Origin: Aphelocoma coerulescens
Taxonomy: Eukaryota; Chordata; Aves; Passeriformes; Corvidae
DNA length: 64,000 nucleotides
Direction: 5' to 3'
Assembly (NCBI RefSeq): GCF_041296385.1
Contig: NC_091013.1
Location: 36,177,475-36,241,474, forward strand
The translations under genes were made by a program, and so were the position numbers. Shown in pieces: positions 50,081 through 61,700 of this stretch. The notes beneath the pieces were generated by a model. That model was not told the DNA's origin. It did not search any database and saw nothing but the letters and a program-made list of their open reading frames with translations. Numbering within the stretch: the stretch's first letter is position 1; every line of letters starts with the position of its first letter.

Positions 50081-52629
50081 TGAATGTTTGTTCAGCACAG
50101 CTGAGAAGGTTTTCTTTATCTTTATGGAAGCAGAACACCTTACTTTACATTTGGTTGTATTTCAAAGAATGTTGAAGCATTCCTGCCCCCTTGGTAGAGA
50201 AATGGAGACCACCATCTTAAGGTGTCTCAAGCTGCTCGTGCAAAAAAAAAATGACTCACTTGATACCAAATTTTTAAAAGTGAGTCATGGTTTTATTTAT
50301 AAGGAGTAGGTAGGAGGATATGAGAACTCCTCAAGTCCCCTTAGGCTTTAGGAAACCCACAGTGAAAACAACTTTAGTTGTCTGATCTGGGCAAATACTG
50401 TCAACTGTCCATTTTTCCTGGTACCTCAACAAACTTCCATTCTTACTTCATGGTGTGTTAATTTGGAGGAAAAGGAGGTAAAGAAGGGAAACTATTAAGT
50501 AGTAAAAGTGGGAAAAGAAATGTTTTGCAATCACTTGGTACCCCTTTTTCAGACTGTCTTAGAAACAGATTCAGCTCTGATGAGGAGCTGAATTCCAAGC
50601 CATCTGTGAATCCTCAAACTTGTACACCCACAGTGGAAAATGGGTATAATTTGTTTCTATAGCTGCTTATGGGATCTGCCAAACTTTTTTTTCCTCTTTT
50701 GGTTACTTCTCTTTCCCGTCTACATCCGTCTTCATCCTTATTTTCTCTGAATTTCTGACCAGTAAGAAGAGGATAGAAGCACCATCTGTTCTTGAAAAGC
50801 TCTAAGTTTGGCTTCTTCTGGTGTTAATCAGCAGCAAATCAGACTAAAGCACAGCAACTGGTATTCCTCAACTACAATGTATGTTACAGAAAACATGAGC
50901 AAAAATTAATGAATTGGTGTTTAGTTACTAAACTAAGTATGGCATGGCTACTGTGGGATTGTTTAATTACTTCACAAATACATTGACCAATCCAGATTTT
51001 TTCCTCCTGAGGACATTGCTATCTGTAATCAAACTATATCTGAATATTTTTCATTCTTTTTGGCATTTCATTTGCAGTATTTACTTAGGTATAATCTATA
51101 ATCCAAATAACTTTTCCTTCAACAGTAGCATTAAATGTTATTTTACAGCAAGTAGAAATCATGGTAAAAGCTGTGAAGATTCTTTTCTTTCTCTTTGTGC
51201 CTATTGGATGAACTGGTCTAAAGTCATTTGTAAGAGAATTCACACTAATTGTAAAAGATACATTTCACTTTAAGACAATATTGCTGTTAAAACTCCACCT
51301 GGCAATTACACCAATAAATATTGAGTTTTTCCTTTAAAGCATTGGAAGTTCGTAAGTCATTAGTGACCATGAGTCCTTAGGTGCAAATGAGTCAAAATAA
51401 TTCCATAGTGTGCATGGCTTCATGAAGAAATGTGATGAAAATTGCTGTTTGGATCTGATTAGTGTGCTGAGTTTTGTGCTGTGACATTTGAAGACTGAAA
51501 ATGCATGTATATGGAATAGTTTCCTCTCCTTGTGAAAATGGAGGAGTAAAACTTAGCAGTGTTTTGTCATGACTCAATCTTAATTTCGATCCTCTGCTTT
51601 TATCGCTACAGCATATCCAATCTTTTTCAAACCAATACAAATAAAAGCATCACAGTCAGTTTCTGGTTTCTGATGTTATGACAAACTGCAGAGAAGGCCC
51701 ATTATTCTGTCTCCTTTCAGTGAGCAGTAGATTAAGGAAGAATTTCACCCTAAGTGTTTTTTCACTGGAATCTCCAGATGGTCTGGTGTTACTGTGCTGC
51801 ATCCTATGCACTGACAAATAGGCTGTCAGTGAAGATTTTTCCTGTAATGTACACTGTGAAACAGAGACATCTATTTGTTGATATACATTGTTTGAAGTGT
51901 GTGCAGTTTGCCATGAGACATCATGGGAAGATGACACATCTTTGCCTCTGTATGAATGCAATACTTGATTGAAATAAAACTGATGTGGTTTTTCTGAGAT
52001 GTCAAATGAAGTAATATGACAGTGAATTAGCTATGCAGAACTAAGTCAAAAGTATTTCTAATTTTTACAGGGTGTTACTGGCTCTGTGCAGGCCCTCGAT
52101 ATTTTCTTATGTGAATGGTCTGACTGGCTGTAATTAGCTAAACCCACCAAAGTTTGGTCACTTACCATTAACTAAAAGAATAGAAATAGGGATCCTTGTA
52201 TTCAGTTCCTCATTGGGTTGAAGGCTACTGCAACATTTGTGATTTGGAAGCCTAAGTAAACTGGAGGAATTAGAGTCTTAACCTGTTACTTGTTTCCCCT
52301 ACTTGGCTGTATCCCTTGGTAGAACTCCACTTGAAGTAGTTTAATTTTCCTCACATTACTACTGCTGTGGATTTTGACCACAGAAATTTTCATGTTGTTG
52401 ACTATGCTTCATGTTGATAACTAATTAGTTTCAACCAATCTCTTACTTTTTCTTGGCTTTGCTCTTTTAAAGTGAATCCTAGTTCAATGTGATCAATATG
52501 GGTCTGCATTTAATCTCAGAGAATTACGTTTCTATTTGTTGGCAGATAATTTGGTTCTCAAACTACTTAATGCATGATCTGCATGCATTTCTTTGGTTCA
52601 CCGCAGAAGAATATAATTTACCAGGAACA
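50081..52629. other. AT-rich noncoding DNA
   Basis: No gene recognised. Frames reach 109 codons (50944-51273, plus) without a recognisable domain. Overlapping frames on opposite strands near 51656-51972 indicate chance open frames. Confidence 0.65.
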
Positions 52630-53747
52630 GGTGTACACTGGTCTCCTACAACATCCTTCTCTAAATTGGAGAGAAATGGATTTGATGAGTGGACTGTTGG
52701 ATAAGAAAGTGGTTGGATGATTGTGTCTAGAGGGTAGTCGTCGACAGATCAGAGTCCTGATGGACATCAGTGACAAGTGGTGTCCCTCAAGGGTCCGTAT
52801 TGGAACTGCTGTTATTCAATATCTTCAGTAATAAAACAAAGGGGTCAAGTGCATTCTCAGTAAATTTGCAGATGATACCAAGCTGAGTGGTGTGTTTGCC
52901 ACATCTGAAGGACAGGATGCCATCCAGAGGGACCTGAAAAAGCTCAAGAAGTGGGCCCGTGGGAATCTCCTGAGGTTTAACAAGGCCAAGTACGAGGTGC
53001 TGCACCTGGGTTGGGGCAACCACCAATATCAACACAGGCTGGGGGATGAACAAAGAGTAGCCCTGCTGATAAGGACTTGGGGGTGCTGGTGGATAAGAGG
53101 CTAGACATGAGCTGGCAATGTGTTCTGGGTGCCCAGAAGGCCAATGTTATCTTGGACTGCATCCAAGGCAGCAAAACCAGCAGGTCAAGTGATTCTGGCC
53201 CTCTACTTCCTTCTCATGAGAGGGCCACCTGTAGTACTTCATCCAGCTCTGGGATCCTCAGCGCAGGATGGACATTGAGCTGTTGGAAAAAGCCCAGAGC
53301 AGGGTTCACCAAGATGATTAGAGGGATGGAGCATCTCTCGTATAAGGAAAGGCCGAGATAATTTGGTTTGGCCATCCTGGAAAAGGTAAGGCACTGGGGT
53401 GACCTAATTGCGAACTTTTAGTACCTGAAGACAGCCTACAAGAAAGACAGAGGGACTTTTTACAAGACAGTGTAGTGAGGGGACAAGTGGGAATGGTTTC
53501 AAACTGGAAGAGAGTGGGTTTGGATTACATAGTAGGAAGAAATTCTTGACAATGAGGGTGATAAGACACAGGTTGCCCAGAGTTGTGGGCTCACCAACAC
53601 TAGAAGTGTTTAAGGCCAGCTTGGAGTGAACTCTGAGGAACCTGGTCTCAGGTTGTAAGGTGTACAAATGTAAGGTGTACCTGCCCAAGTCAGGGGGTTA
53701 GAAGTAGATGATCTTAAAGGTCCCTTCCAACCCAAACCATTCTGTGA
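52630..53747 (+). mobile_element. CR1 LINE, 5'-truncated 1.1-kb copy, plus strand
   Basis: The longest and clearest repeat in the window. It starts inside the CR1 ORF2 reverse transcriptase (a GGTCTCCTACAACATCCTT block), runs through the C-terminal part of ORF2, and ends with the CR1 3' UTR (GAGGGACTTTTTACAAGACA near 53450, AGAAGAAATTC-like block near 53540, GATGATCTTAAAGGTCCCTT near 53708) and a single ATTCTGTGA unit at 53739-53747. CR1 copies insert by target-primed reverse transcription and are usually cut short at the 5' end, as here. Orientation is opposite to the 23-kb and 42-kb copies. The reading frame is broken, so it cannot move by itself. Confidence 0.95.
52636..53370 (+). pseudogene. 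CR1 ORF2 remnant (reverse transcriptase, C-terminal part)
   Basis: Translation gives consecutive CR1 ORF2 pieces in changing frames: VSYNIL (52641), then SKLERNGFDEWTV in a second frame, GVPQGS (52779-52796) back in the first, KFADDT with the catalytic Asp pair (52862-52879) in a third, followed in that frame by the [18 protein letters not shown] stretch to about 53040, then [15 protein letters not shown] back in the second frame. The order matches the end of the reverse-transcriptase domain and the C-terminal region. At least four frame changes separate the pieces, so no intact enzyme is encoded. The endonuclease domain and the first part of the reverse transcriptase are absent through truncation. 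Confidence 0.9.
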
Positions 53748-56700
53748 CTTGCTTTATGTATTTATTTTATGGTATTCTTCCAGAAAGATGTGTTCCTTGA
53801 AAAGGCAACATAAAAGATACTACTCAAAGCAGTCTGTCACTGCACGCAGCAAAAAAGGAGCTAAATACTGCCACTACCTACCAAAAGCTTCCCATCAAAT
53901 AATTCTATTGCTTCATTTCACTCATTATACAAGTGTATGTCCTGATTTCTAGCTGTAATTTTTAATTATGCTTGAACCGATTAAGTAGTTCCAGAAGTTA
54001 GGAGTTGATTGTCCTGAATAGTTTTGGGGAAAAACTCATAGTTTCTCACTTCAGTTTATAAAGATGAGAATCTATGTATTTATCTGTTTAGATTTGTTTT
54101 CATGTTCTTCATTTTATTTGGAAATCAAGATCCATAAATAAGTAACTCATGTGGCACTGTATGCATAAGCTGAACTGCTGAATGTTCATTGCAGCATTTA
54201 ATAAGACTTGAGAGTATCAATGGTTTTGACATCACTTTTGGCTTTCTTTGTTTTCCCTTGACCCAGTCTGCTTAATTAATAATTAATTACTGCAGACAGA
54301 TTCAGCTACAATTTGGTGTTCAATGGTATGGATACCAGCCACAGTGAATACAACATACAGGGAAAATTAAATAACTTAGTGAGGCCTATTGTGCTCTACC
54401 CTGCAGAAACAATCGAATCAGCAAGTACTCTGAGTACACAAAACAGGCAGTTTGACTTCTGAAAAACGGACAAGGAGATGAGTGGGAATGAGGTGGGCAA
54501 ATCTAGTTTGCTTCTAAATAGTGTTACTATTCCTGTGTTAATACAGAATTACCTTAGAAAACTAGAAAGTTACCAGCAGGATTGACAGCAGGTGACTTTC
54601 AGAGCCAAATGTCAGTTGTTGACTGAGCAATCTGAAATGTTGCAGACTAGTAATTTATTCAGATTGGCAGAGTTTATATTGGTTCAGTACATTTAATTTA
54701 AAAAAAGGCTAGGATCATAAGTATACTGATCCTATAAACATTATGAGATGTAGGGAGGTGTCTGTGCTAGAGAGGAATATTTTTCTACCTTTGTAAAATT
54801 CCATCCAGATTTGACCAAATGGCAAAAATTCTTGTTTACATATGCTCAGTGGCAATTTTTGGACTCCAGCTAGCTGATACCTCCCAGCAGACTGGCCTAA
54901 GAATCTAAAATAATGTGCATAATGTGATTTCAGTAATACTTTGCTTGGACAAAGCAACATTGAACACATGTCTAAAGGCTGAAAAATTAGCTGTTAGGTA
55001 CCTTGAGTTTGTTAACCGGTGTTGAAAGAATCTTTTACTTAGATATATCTCTTTTGTCTAGATGGATGTTCACTAAAATCTAACCTCATTGAATAGATGC
55101 AAAGGAAAAGGAGCCAGTCTTATCAAACACTGTGCTGTACAGATAATCACTCTAAAATCCTGCTAGGAAAGACTAATTGTGCCTTCAAGTTAGGTACAAA
55201 AAATAGGCAATAAATAAGTCCCTATATTAAGCAACTTCAAAAAAAGAAAGTACTGCATAGTCATTTAATGAGCATTGCATATAACAGAGTCTGTATTGGA
55301 GAAAAAATTATACACAACCATAATATACATGTACAAGAGATCATTTTTCATGTTGTTTTTTCCTGGCTCTATGGGGCATGACTTTTAACTTTATTAAAAC
55401 TTAAGATGTTTTTCAGGTCACCAATATATTGTCAAATATAGCCTTTAAGATCGTATTGTGTCTCCTCAACTTTAATAAAATAGATTGCAAATTGTATAGA
55501 CAAAAAAGTATGTGAACATGCACAACAAGTTTTAAAATAGATTTGGAAAAGTTTACATATTATAACTTACTTTGTTATATATTTTAAAAGCGTTATTGTA
55601 TTTCTGCCTCAATTCTCCTTTGATTAGCTATCCAAGAGAATGTAATGTAGATTAATTATAAATTGTTAATTATATATTATTCCTCTATATTAATGATAGA
55701 TTATTCCATACTTACTTATGTTGTATTTTTAAAATGTGAGTATCTGAATGACCCATACTTGATTTTGGCCAAGAATGGAAGATGGGATCAAAGATTCATT
55801 ATGGAATCCCATCATGGATTACAACAAAATGTATGTTGAGGAAAGATGAAAATCACCTTTCCTTGAAAATAATCTGTTTGTGTATTATTTTCCTTCAGAC
55901 TTAATGAAGGAAAGTCTCATGAAAAGTGCAGCATTTTCCAAGCAACAAAATTTCTCAAGGACTTCCACAGTTTTTCTTTTAGTGTTTTGTTTAAGTATCT
56001 CTGTAAAAGAACAAATATCATTACCAAGTGTAGAAATGCACCTAGGAGCATCAGTCCTGTTTTTGCTAACATTTTATCATCTGATTATGCAGTATGTACT
56101 GCATCTTTAATATTTGCTTTCTAATCCACTTATAGCTATATTATGCAGGAAATGAAATACTGGAACATTAGGAAATGAGGAAAACACATGATACCAGGGA
56201 GCTGAGAAAGCAGTAAAAATGAATTCTGGCAAAAAAGTAATAATCATGTTGTTAAAACAGGTAATTTCTTTTCATCTGTCATTACTCTGAGAAAGAGATT
56301 AGTTCAGTGTTCAGAACATCAGCCAAGGTGTTCACGTCCACAGAGGACATGAAAGGAAAATGAATTTATAATTACCTGTATCGTATGTAGGAGCATTATG
56401 AATGATGAGTCATACAAAATGTGTATGGACTGGGAATGTGCATATACATCCAGGTAAATTTCAACTCATAGTCTAAGTACCTGTCTGGATTATGACATAA
56501 AATAAATTATAAAAAAAATTATATAAAACATTCTTTTTGACAAATTAGATTCATAAGGAGCTAATTGTATTTCAACATTACCTTCTAGAACCAAAATGAT
56601 TCCTGAATTTGACAAAGCCCTCTAACAATTGAAGGTAGGGCAGATGGCTTCACTTTTCTGAGGGTAAAATTTAAACTGGTATTACATATTTTGCATGCTA

Positions 56701-58505
56701 GCCAAATGGAGAGCTATGATTTGCAGTCATTGATAAATTCAGACTGTTTTGAAATTTTATGAAATAAAATCTCAGATTCGTTTATTGGTTTTGCTCTTTG
56801 TTTCTTGTCAAACTCTTAGAACAGGAGGAACTGTCCAATCTCAAAGAGTTACTTGTGAGAAGCTATTTATGTTGTCTACTTCAGGCAGAGCAGGTGCCCT
56901 TAATTTCTAGGTGCAGTCACTGAAGAGAGGTGGCTTTCTTCAGGATGGGGGTTCACAGCGTTACACGTGTGCTAAAATTACACCGCCTGCTTTGAAGGCA
57001 TCTGCCACCTTTGGTGGGCTGTACAGGGAGCTTGCTACTTAAATAAGTTCCCTAACTACGTGCTTACATTTAGGTGGGGTGGGATGGATCTAGGTTTGGC
57101 CCTTATAAAATTCTCCCTCTTTTCTACATGTTTCGACTTTCAGAGTTCTTTTTGTCCTTTGCTTTTTTGGTTTTTGCTTGTGTTGTGATTTTGCTCTCTC
57201 CCTGCCCTTCTAGCACGTAGCATTTCCTTCCCTTCAGTTTGGAGGTAAGGTTACAACACAGACCAAGTAATCAAGTTGATTCTGTAACCGGGTTTTTAAA
57301 TAGCAATAGCTGGCTGTACTAGGATCTTACTCTCTTTAAGTTTATTTTCCCACCATTTGTGTTTAGCTGCTCTCGCTTCCTACGCAGTAGTATCAGTCTT
57401 CTGAGTATTCCCATGATTTTAAGCTAAAGAGCCATGAAAAGAAAAGTAAAGGGGATTTTGAATCTGTCCTGCCTGTTTAGAAATTCTAATCTTAGTATAT
57501 GGCAAGAATCTGTAGGCAAAAACTTTTTGTTTACTTTGTCTTCACTAGTAATCAAACCAATGCTCCTTTAATTGTAGGTTCTTACAATATACCAGACAAG
57601 CATAAAGGTGATTTTTTAGTTTGAAATTTTTAGAGTGTGCTTTTTGAGGAGACCTGGTCTTTGAATTTCATAGATGCTGTTATTCAGTGTGGCTTTTTTT
57701 GGTAGCTGCTGGCTGCGTTTCCCTGAATTCTGTGGGGGACTTCTCCTACTTCCAATGTATTGGCACTTGTACACCAATGCACAAATGACTGGAGTCAGGA
57801 GAAATTCATTCAGACCAAATGAGATCTTATTCTCTGAATTTATAGTGCATACTTCAAATGAGAAGATCAACATTCATTTAATTAATGCCCCCTGCCCTGC
57901 TCCCAAGTCATACCCCTTTAGTGTAGTTTAGTCCATCAAATGATGTTTCATGAATTGTCAGGTAAGAGAATGCATATTAAATTGAGCAAGAATGAGTGGA
58001 TTTAGGGTTTAGGGTGAAAAGGCTGATGGACTTGGCAAGAAATTTACTTGGGTAAAGTCAGGTGGATTGGCAGTAAGCAGAAACATATTTTATTTTTTGG
58101 CAAGAAAGCTGTTATGCTCAGGGAATATCATATATCTTGTTGACTGAGGTGGAAAATTTTGGAGAGATCCTCTTGTAAAATTTCTGGAATTATATCACAG
58201 CCTTTGTCAAGATGTAAATAATTCAGTATTGCAAAGTCATCTGGAGAACAGTCAGGAAAAGAAAGCAGGGCTTTTTTGACGTTGATGCTTCTCTTATATT
58301 CAGAAAAAACTAGTTTCTTGATCCCTTTTATATAAGCACAGGGACTGTGCCAGCCAATGAGATGCTGGTTTTAATCCATGAAATAAAATGCTGTGCAAGT
58401 TAGAAAGAAGTGTGAGTCATTAATCCCTATAAAACAAAACAAATCAAAAGAAACCAAAGCAAAAAATGAAATTAAAAATAAAAAGAGAAAAAAGAAAAAG
58501 AAAAT
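53748..58505. other. AT-rich noncoding DNA
   Basis: No gene recognised. Frames of up to 85 codons have no recognisable domain, and the pair near 57616-57931 overlap on opposite strands. A palindromic TTAATTAATAATTAATTA lies near 54273-54290. One TTTAGGGTTTAGGG-like word near 57999-58013 is too short to mean telomeric repeats. Confidence 0.65.
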
Positions 58506-58565
58506 GAGAAAAAGAAAAAGAAAAAGAAAAAGAAAAAGAAAAAGAAAAAGAAAAAGAAAAAGAAA

Positions 58566-58596
<31 letters not shown>

Positions 58597-58713
58597 GGGA
58601 AAGAGAAAGAGAAAGAGAAAGAGAAAGAGAAAGAGAAAGAGAAAGAGAAAGAGAAAGAGAAAGAGAAAGAGAAAGAGAAAGAGAAAAAGAGAAAGAGAAA
58701 GAAAAAGAAAAAA
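58506..58713 (+). repeat. 208-bp pure-purine tract of two hexamer arrays
   Basis: Every base from 58506 to 58713 is A or G. Guanines recur every six bases from 58508 to 58586, giving 14 units of an AGAAAA-type hexamer. After an A10GGG junction (58587-58599) a GAGAAA hexamer repeats 14 times (58603-58686), followed by degenerate units. Because the period is a multiple of three, the tract is open in several frames and produces a Lys/Arg/Glu-rich 128-codon frame (58393-58779) and Phe/Ser/Leu-rich frames on the other strand. These are artefacts of the repeat, not genes. Confidence 0.97.
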
Positions 58714-61700
58714 CAAGCATTTGACTTATTGAAATGGCCTCACATTGTCTTCACCTTTCATTTATCTCTTCAATATTGAACAGTATCATTAAATCATGTC
58801 TCTTCAGTTTGTTCTTTTCTCACTTTTGTTTGAAAACAATTTTTCAAGGAATTTTTAGTAGTGTAATTACTAAAGTAGAAACAGTTTCATCACTGTGAAA
58901 CCCTAATATGATTCAGTTTTGTACAGCTTTTTGTTTCTAACACTATATTATATATGGGTGCAATTGGGCATCAAGACTAACTTCTTTGAATGAATTATTG
59001 CACAATAAGGCTTGTTTAAATTAGATGTGATTTGGGGTTTCACTTGATACCTCTAATGGAGATATATAAAATACTTCTATTTTTAATGATTTTAACTTTT
59101 TGTTCATTTAATTGTGGAGAGACTGATTTTTCTAGAATGCTTACTATTTATTTGCCATTTGATTAACCTATTGTTAGGACATTTGTTGTTCAACACAACT
59201 GTATTTAATGTCAATCTGCAACTTGTGTAGATATGGGTGATGTAACATATATCTGTGTGATGCATACTTCCTACTCTGAGCAGGTATTTAATGTCCTTTA
59301 TGCCCAAAACCAGATGAGATCGTCTGATAAGAATAGTCTAAATATCCTCTCTGGGAGTTATATGTGCATACGTACATCTTTATTTATAAGTAGTTGTAGT
59401 GACCTGTTCACTAGTGGCCTGTGTGTATCTTTCCATCTGCATGTTTGTAAGTGTGTGAGCAGTGGTATATGATTTATGAGCATTATTTATTTCTCTGAAA
59501 GAAGTGTACATAGCAGTATATAACTTTACCCACATGTGCTACATACAAAGGAAAAGTTACATCCTCATTTTGTGTATGAAAATTCTTACTATTTAGTGGA
59601 AATTAAGTTTCAGGATAAAGAGCATTGATGGCATTAAATAGGAAAATTCTTATTTGTAAATACAAATAAATCTCTCTAGTTAATCACAACAATGATTTTT
59701 AAGCTCATTTTACAGAAGCTATGAAATATTCAGGGTATGTACTGCATCAACTTTCAGAATCATTCCATTTTTCTATCTTTAAAATAATTTTTCATGTATA
59801 TTTGGTATATAGGCCTGGGACATGGTCTTTCACAGCTTTTTTTTCCCCAGGCTGCAGTTAATGGAAAAACAAAAACAGTTTCTTGATGTAAGCCCTAAAA
59901 ATGTTGGTTTACTGACAAACCTGGCCAGAAATGCTCAGTTAGACTATTTTTTCTGTAGCAAGAAGTGTTTTATACGCAAACCTGAAACCTTTGGAATCTT
60001 TTCATATAATTGTCTTTTCCCTTACTTTTTTTAAAATTTATTTTTAAGAATAGTAGATTCTCATTTTCTCGTCATATCTGACACAGTAAATGAAAGGAAA
60101 TATAATTTTACTGTGCCTGCTGTGCCGCAGTCATATTTCTTCCTGATTGCAATGATTTCAGTCTTGTGATGCACCAAAATGCTGTCTAGTCAACTTTATT
60201 TTCTTCAAAGAGAATACAATGTTGTGAAACCATTAGACACATAAACTTCAGAAAATTAGTTGGGAATTCGGTTTTGTTTGGAGTCTGCTAAGCAGAAAAA
60301 AGATTGTACATGGTGATACTTTTCAAACTCTGCTATGAACAAAAAAGTGTACAAGTTTCCTAAAGAGGTCAAATTTAAATTGCAAGCAAGCAAGCAATTT
60401 GTTATGATGTGAAATGCACAAACATAAGTCTTGTAAATGATAAATGCTGAACTACATTTTCTTCTTAATAGCCCAACATCAGTATATTGGTTTAAAAAAA
60501 AACCTGCTTCAGTTGTGAGAACCAAATATATTTATTTTAGTACAAACTAAATAGCTTTTAAAAGTATCTTTTGTCTTTCATAATTGCCGTGGAAGTTCTG
60601 TGAAATATTCTTGGAAATGAAAAAAGGAGTAACTGAATGAAATGGCCTGAAACTCAAGATGAAAAACCATAATTTTCCGATTTCATCTTTTATTTTATTC
60701 CCTCTTTTTCAGTCCCTAGTCCAGGAAATAGAACTTCTATGTATTTCCTGGGTTGCAGACTCTCAAATCTATAATGCTGCTTTAAATTTCAGGTTGTATT
60801 TTCTTTCTCTTGAAAGAAAAAGCCCCAAATCTATAAACATGCTGTTAGCTCTGTTATATCTCTCACAATGAAGGCCTCACCTGAAAATACCTCTATCTTT
60901 TCTATGATTCAGTAAAATAATTAAATGTCAATATTTATAGAATGCTACATTGTTTAAACAGGTGTAGTTTCACTGAAGGAAAACTGACATATGTAGCATT
61001 AACTTTTCAAAATAAAATATTTGAAAACTATGACTGTATGTCTTATGGTTTTACTGCTATTCTTTACAAGCCTTACAGTAACACATGGTTCACTGAGGAG
61101 ATGCTGAACTGGACTGACAGCTCCTATCCAACACACCTTTACATCCATCTGTTTCTAGATAAATTCTTATTTTCATGTTTGATGTTTAGGAAGTGAACAA
61201 AAATAAGGCTGAAAAAACAGAGAAGTAGTTTATTCTTTTATAAAGAGCTATTACAAGAAGTGTCATAATACAGGCTTAGAGCTGCATCTTTTCCTGTATT
61301 CAGTTGTTGAGTGGAAATCTGGGGATTTCTGGGGAAAACACATCAGGTGCAGTGAAGAGAGAGGTAAATATTGTTTTAACTCATATACTGAAAAAAGTGA
61401 AAATATGACTTAAGTCAAAATTGGTCCCGCTAGGATGTGTTGCTTCATTACACATTTCTTCTATATCAGCTTTTCCTGCCTGGATCTGTTTCTGCAAGAC
61501 CTTGCACACATGAGTGCTCTCGCTAAACATGACAGGATGGCTGGAAGACTTGGCAGACCTGGAGCCAATACATGTCACAAATCCCCAGCACTGCAGTGAA
61601 ACCAGCTGGGTGTCAGGGGACATCGGTAGTTCAGACCTTAAAGCCTCCTTCAATGTTGCTTTCACACTGTTTTACGTGTTTTAAATTGTATTCTGTCACC

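Noticed and set aside
57999..58013. Telomere-like TTTAGGGTTTAGGG word
   Set aside because: Only two units, not the exact vertebrate TTAGGG period, and no array.
58393..58779. 128-codon Lys/Arg/Glu-rich open frame, and Phe/Ser/Leu-rich frames on the other strand
   Set aside because: They are translations of the purine hexamer repeat, whose six-base period keeps all affected frames open.
60908..60921. CTATGATTCAG resembling the CR1 tail
   Set aside because: A single short match with no adjoining CR1 3' UTR sequence.
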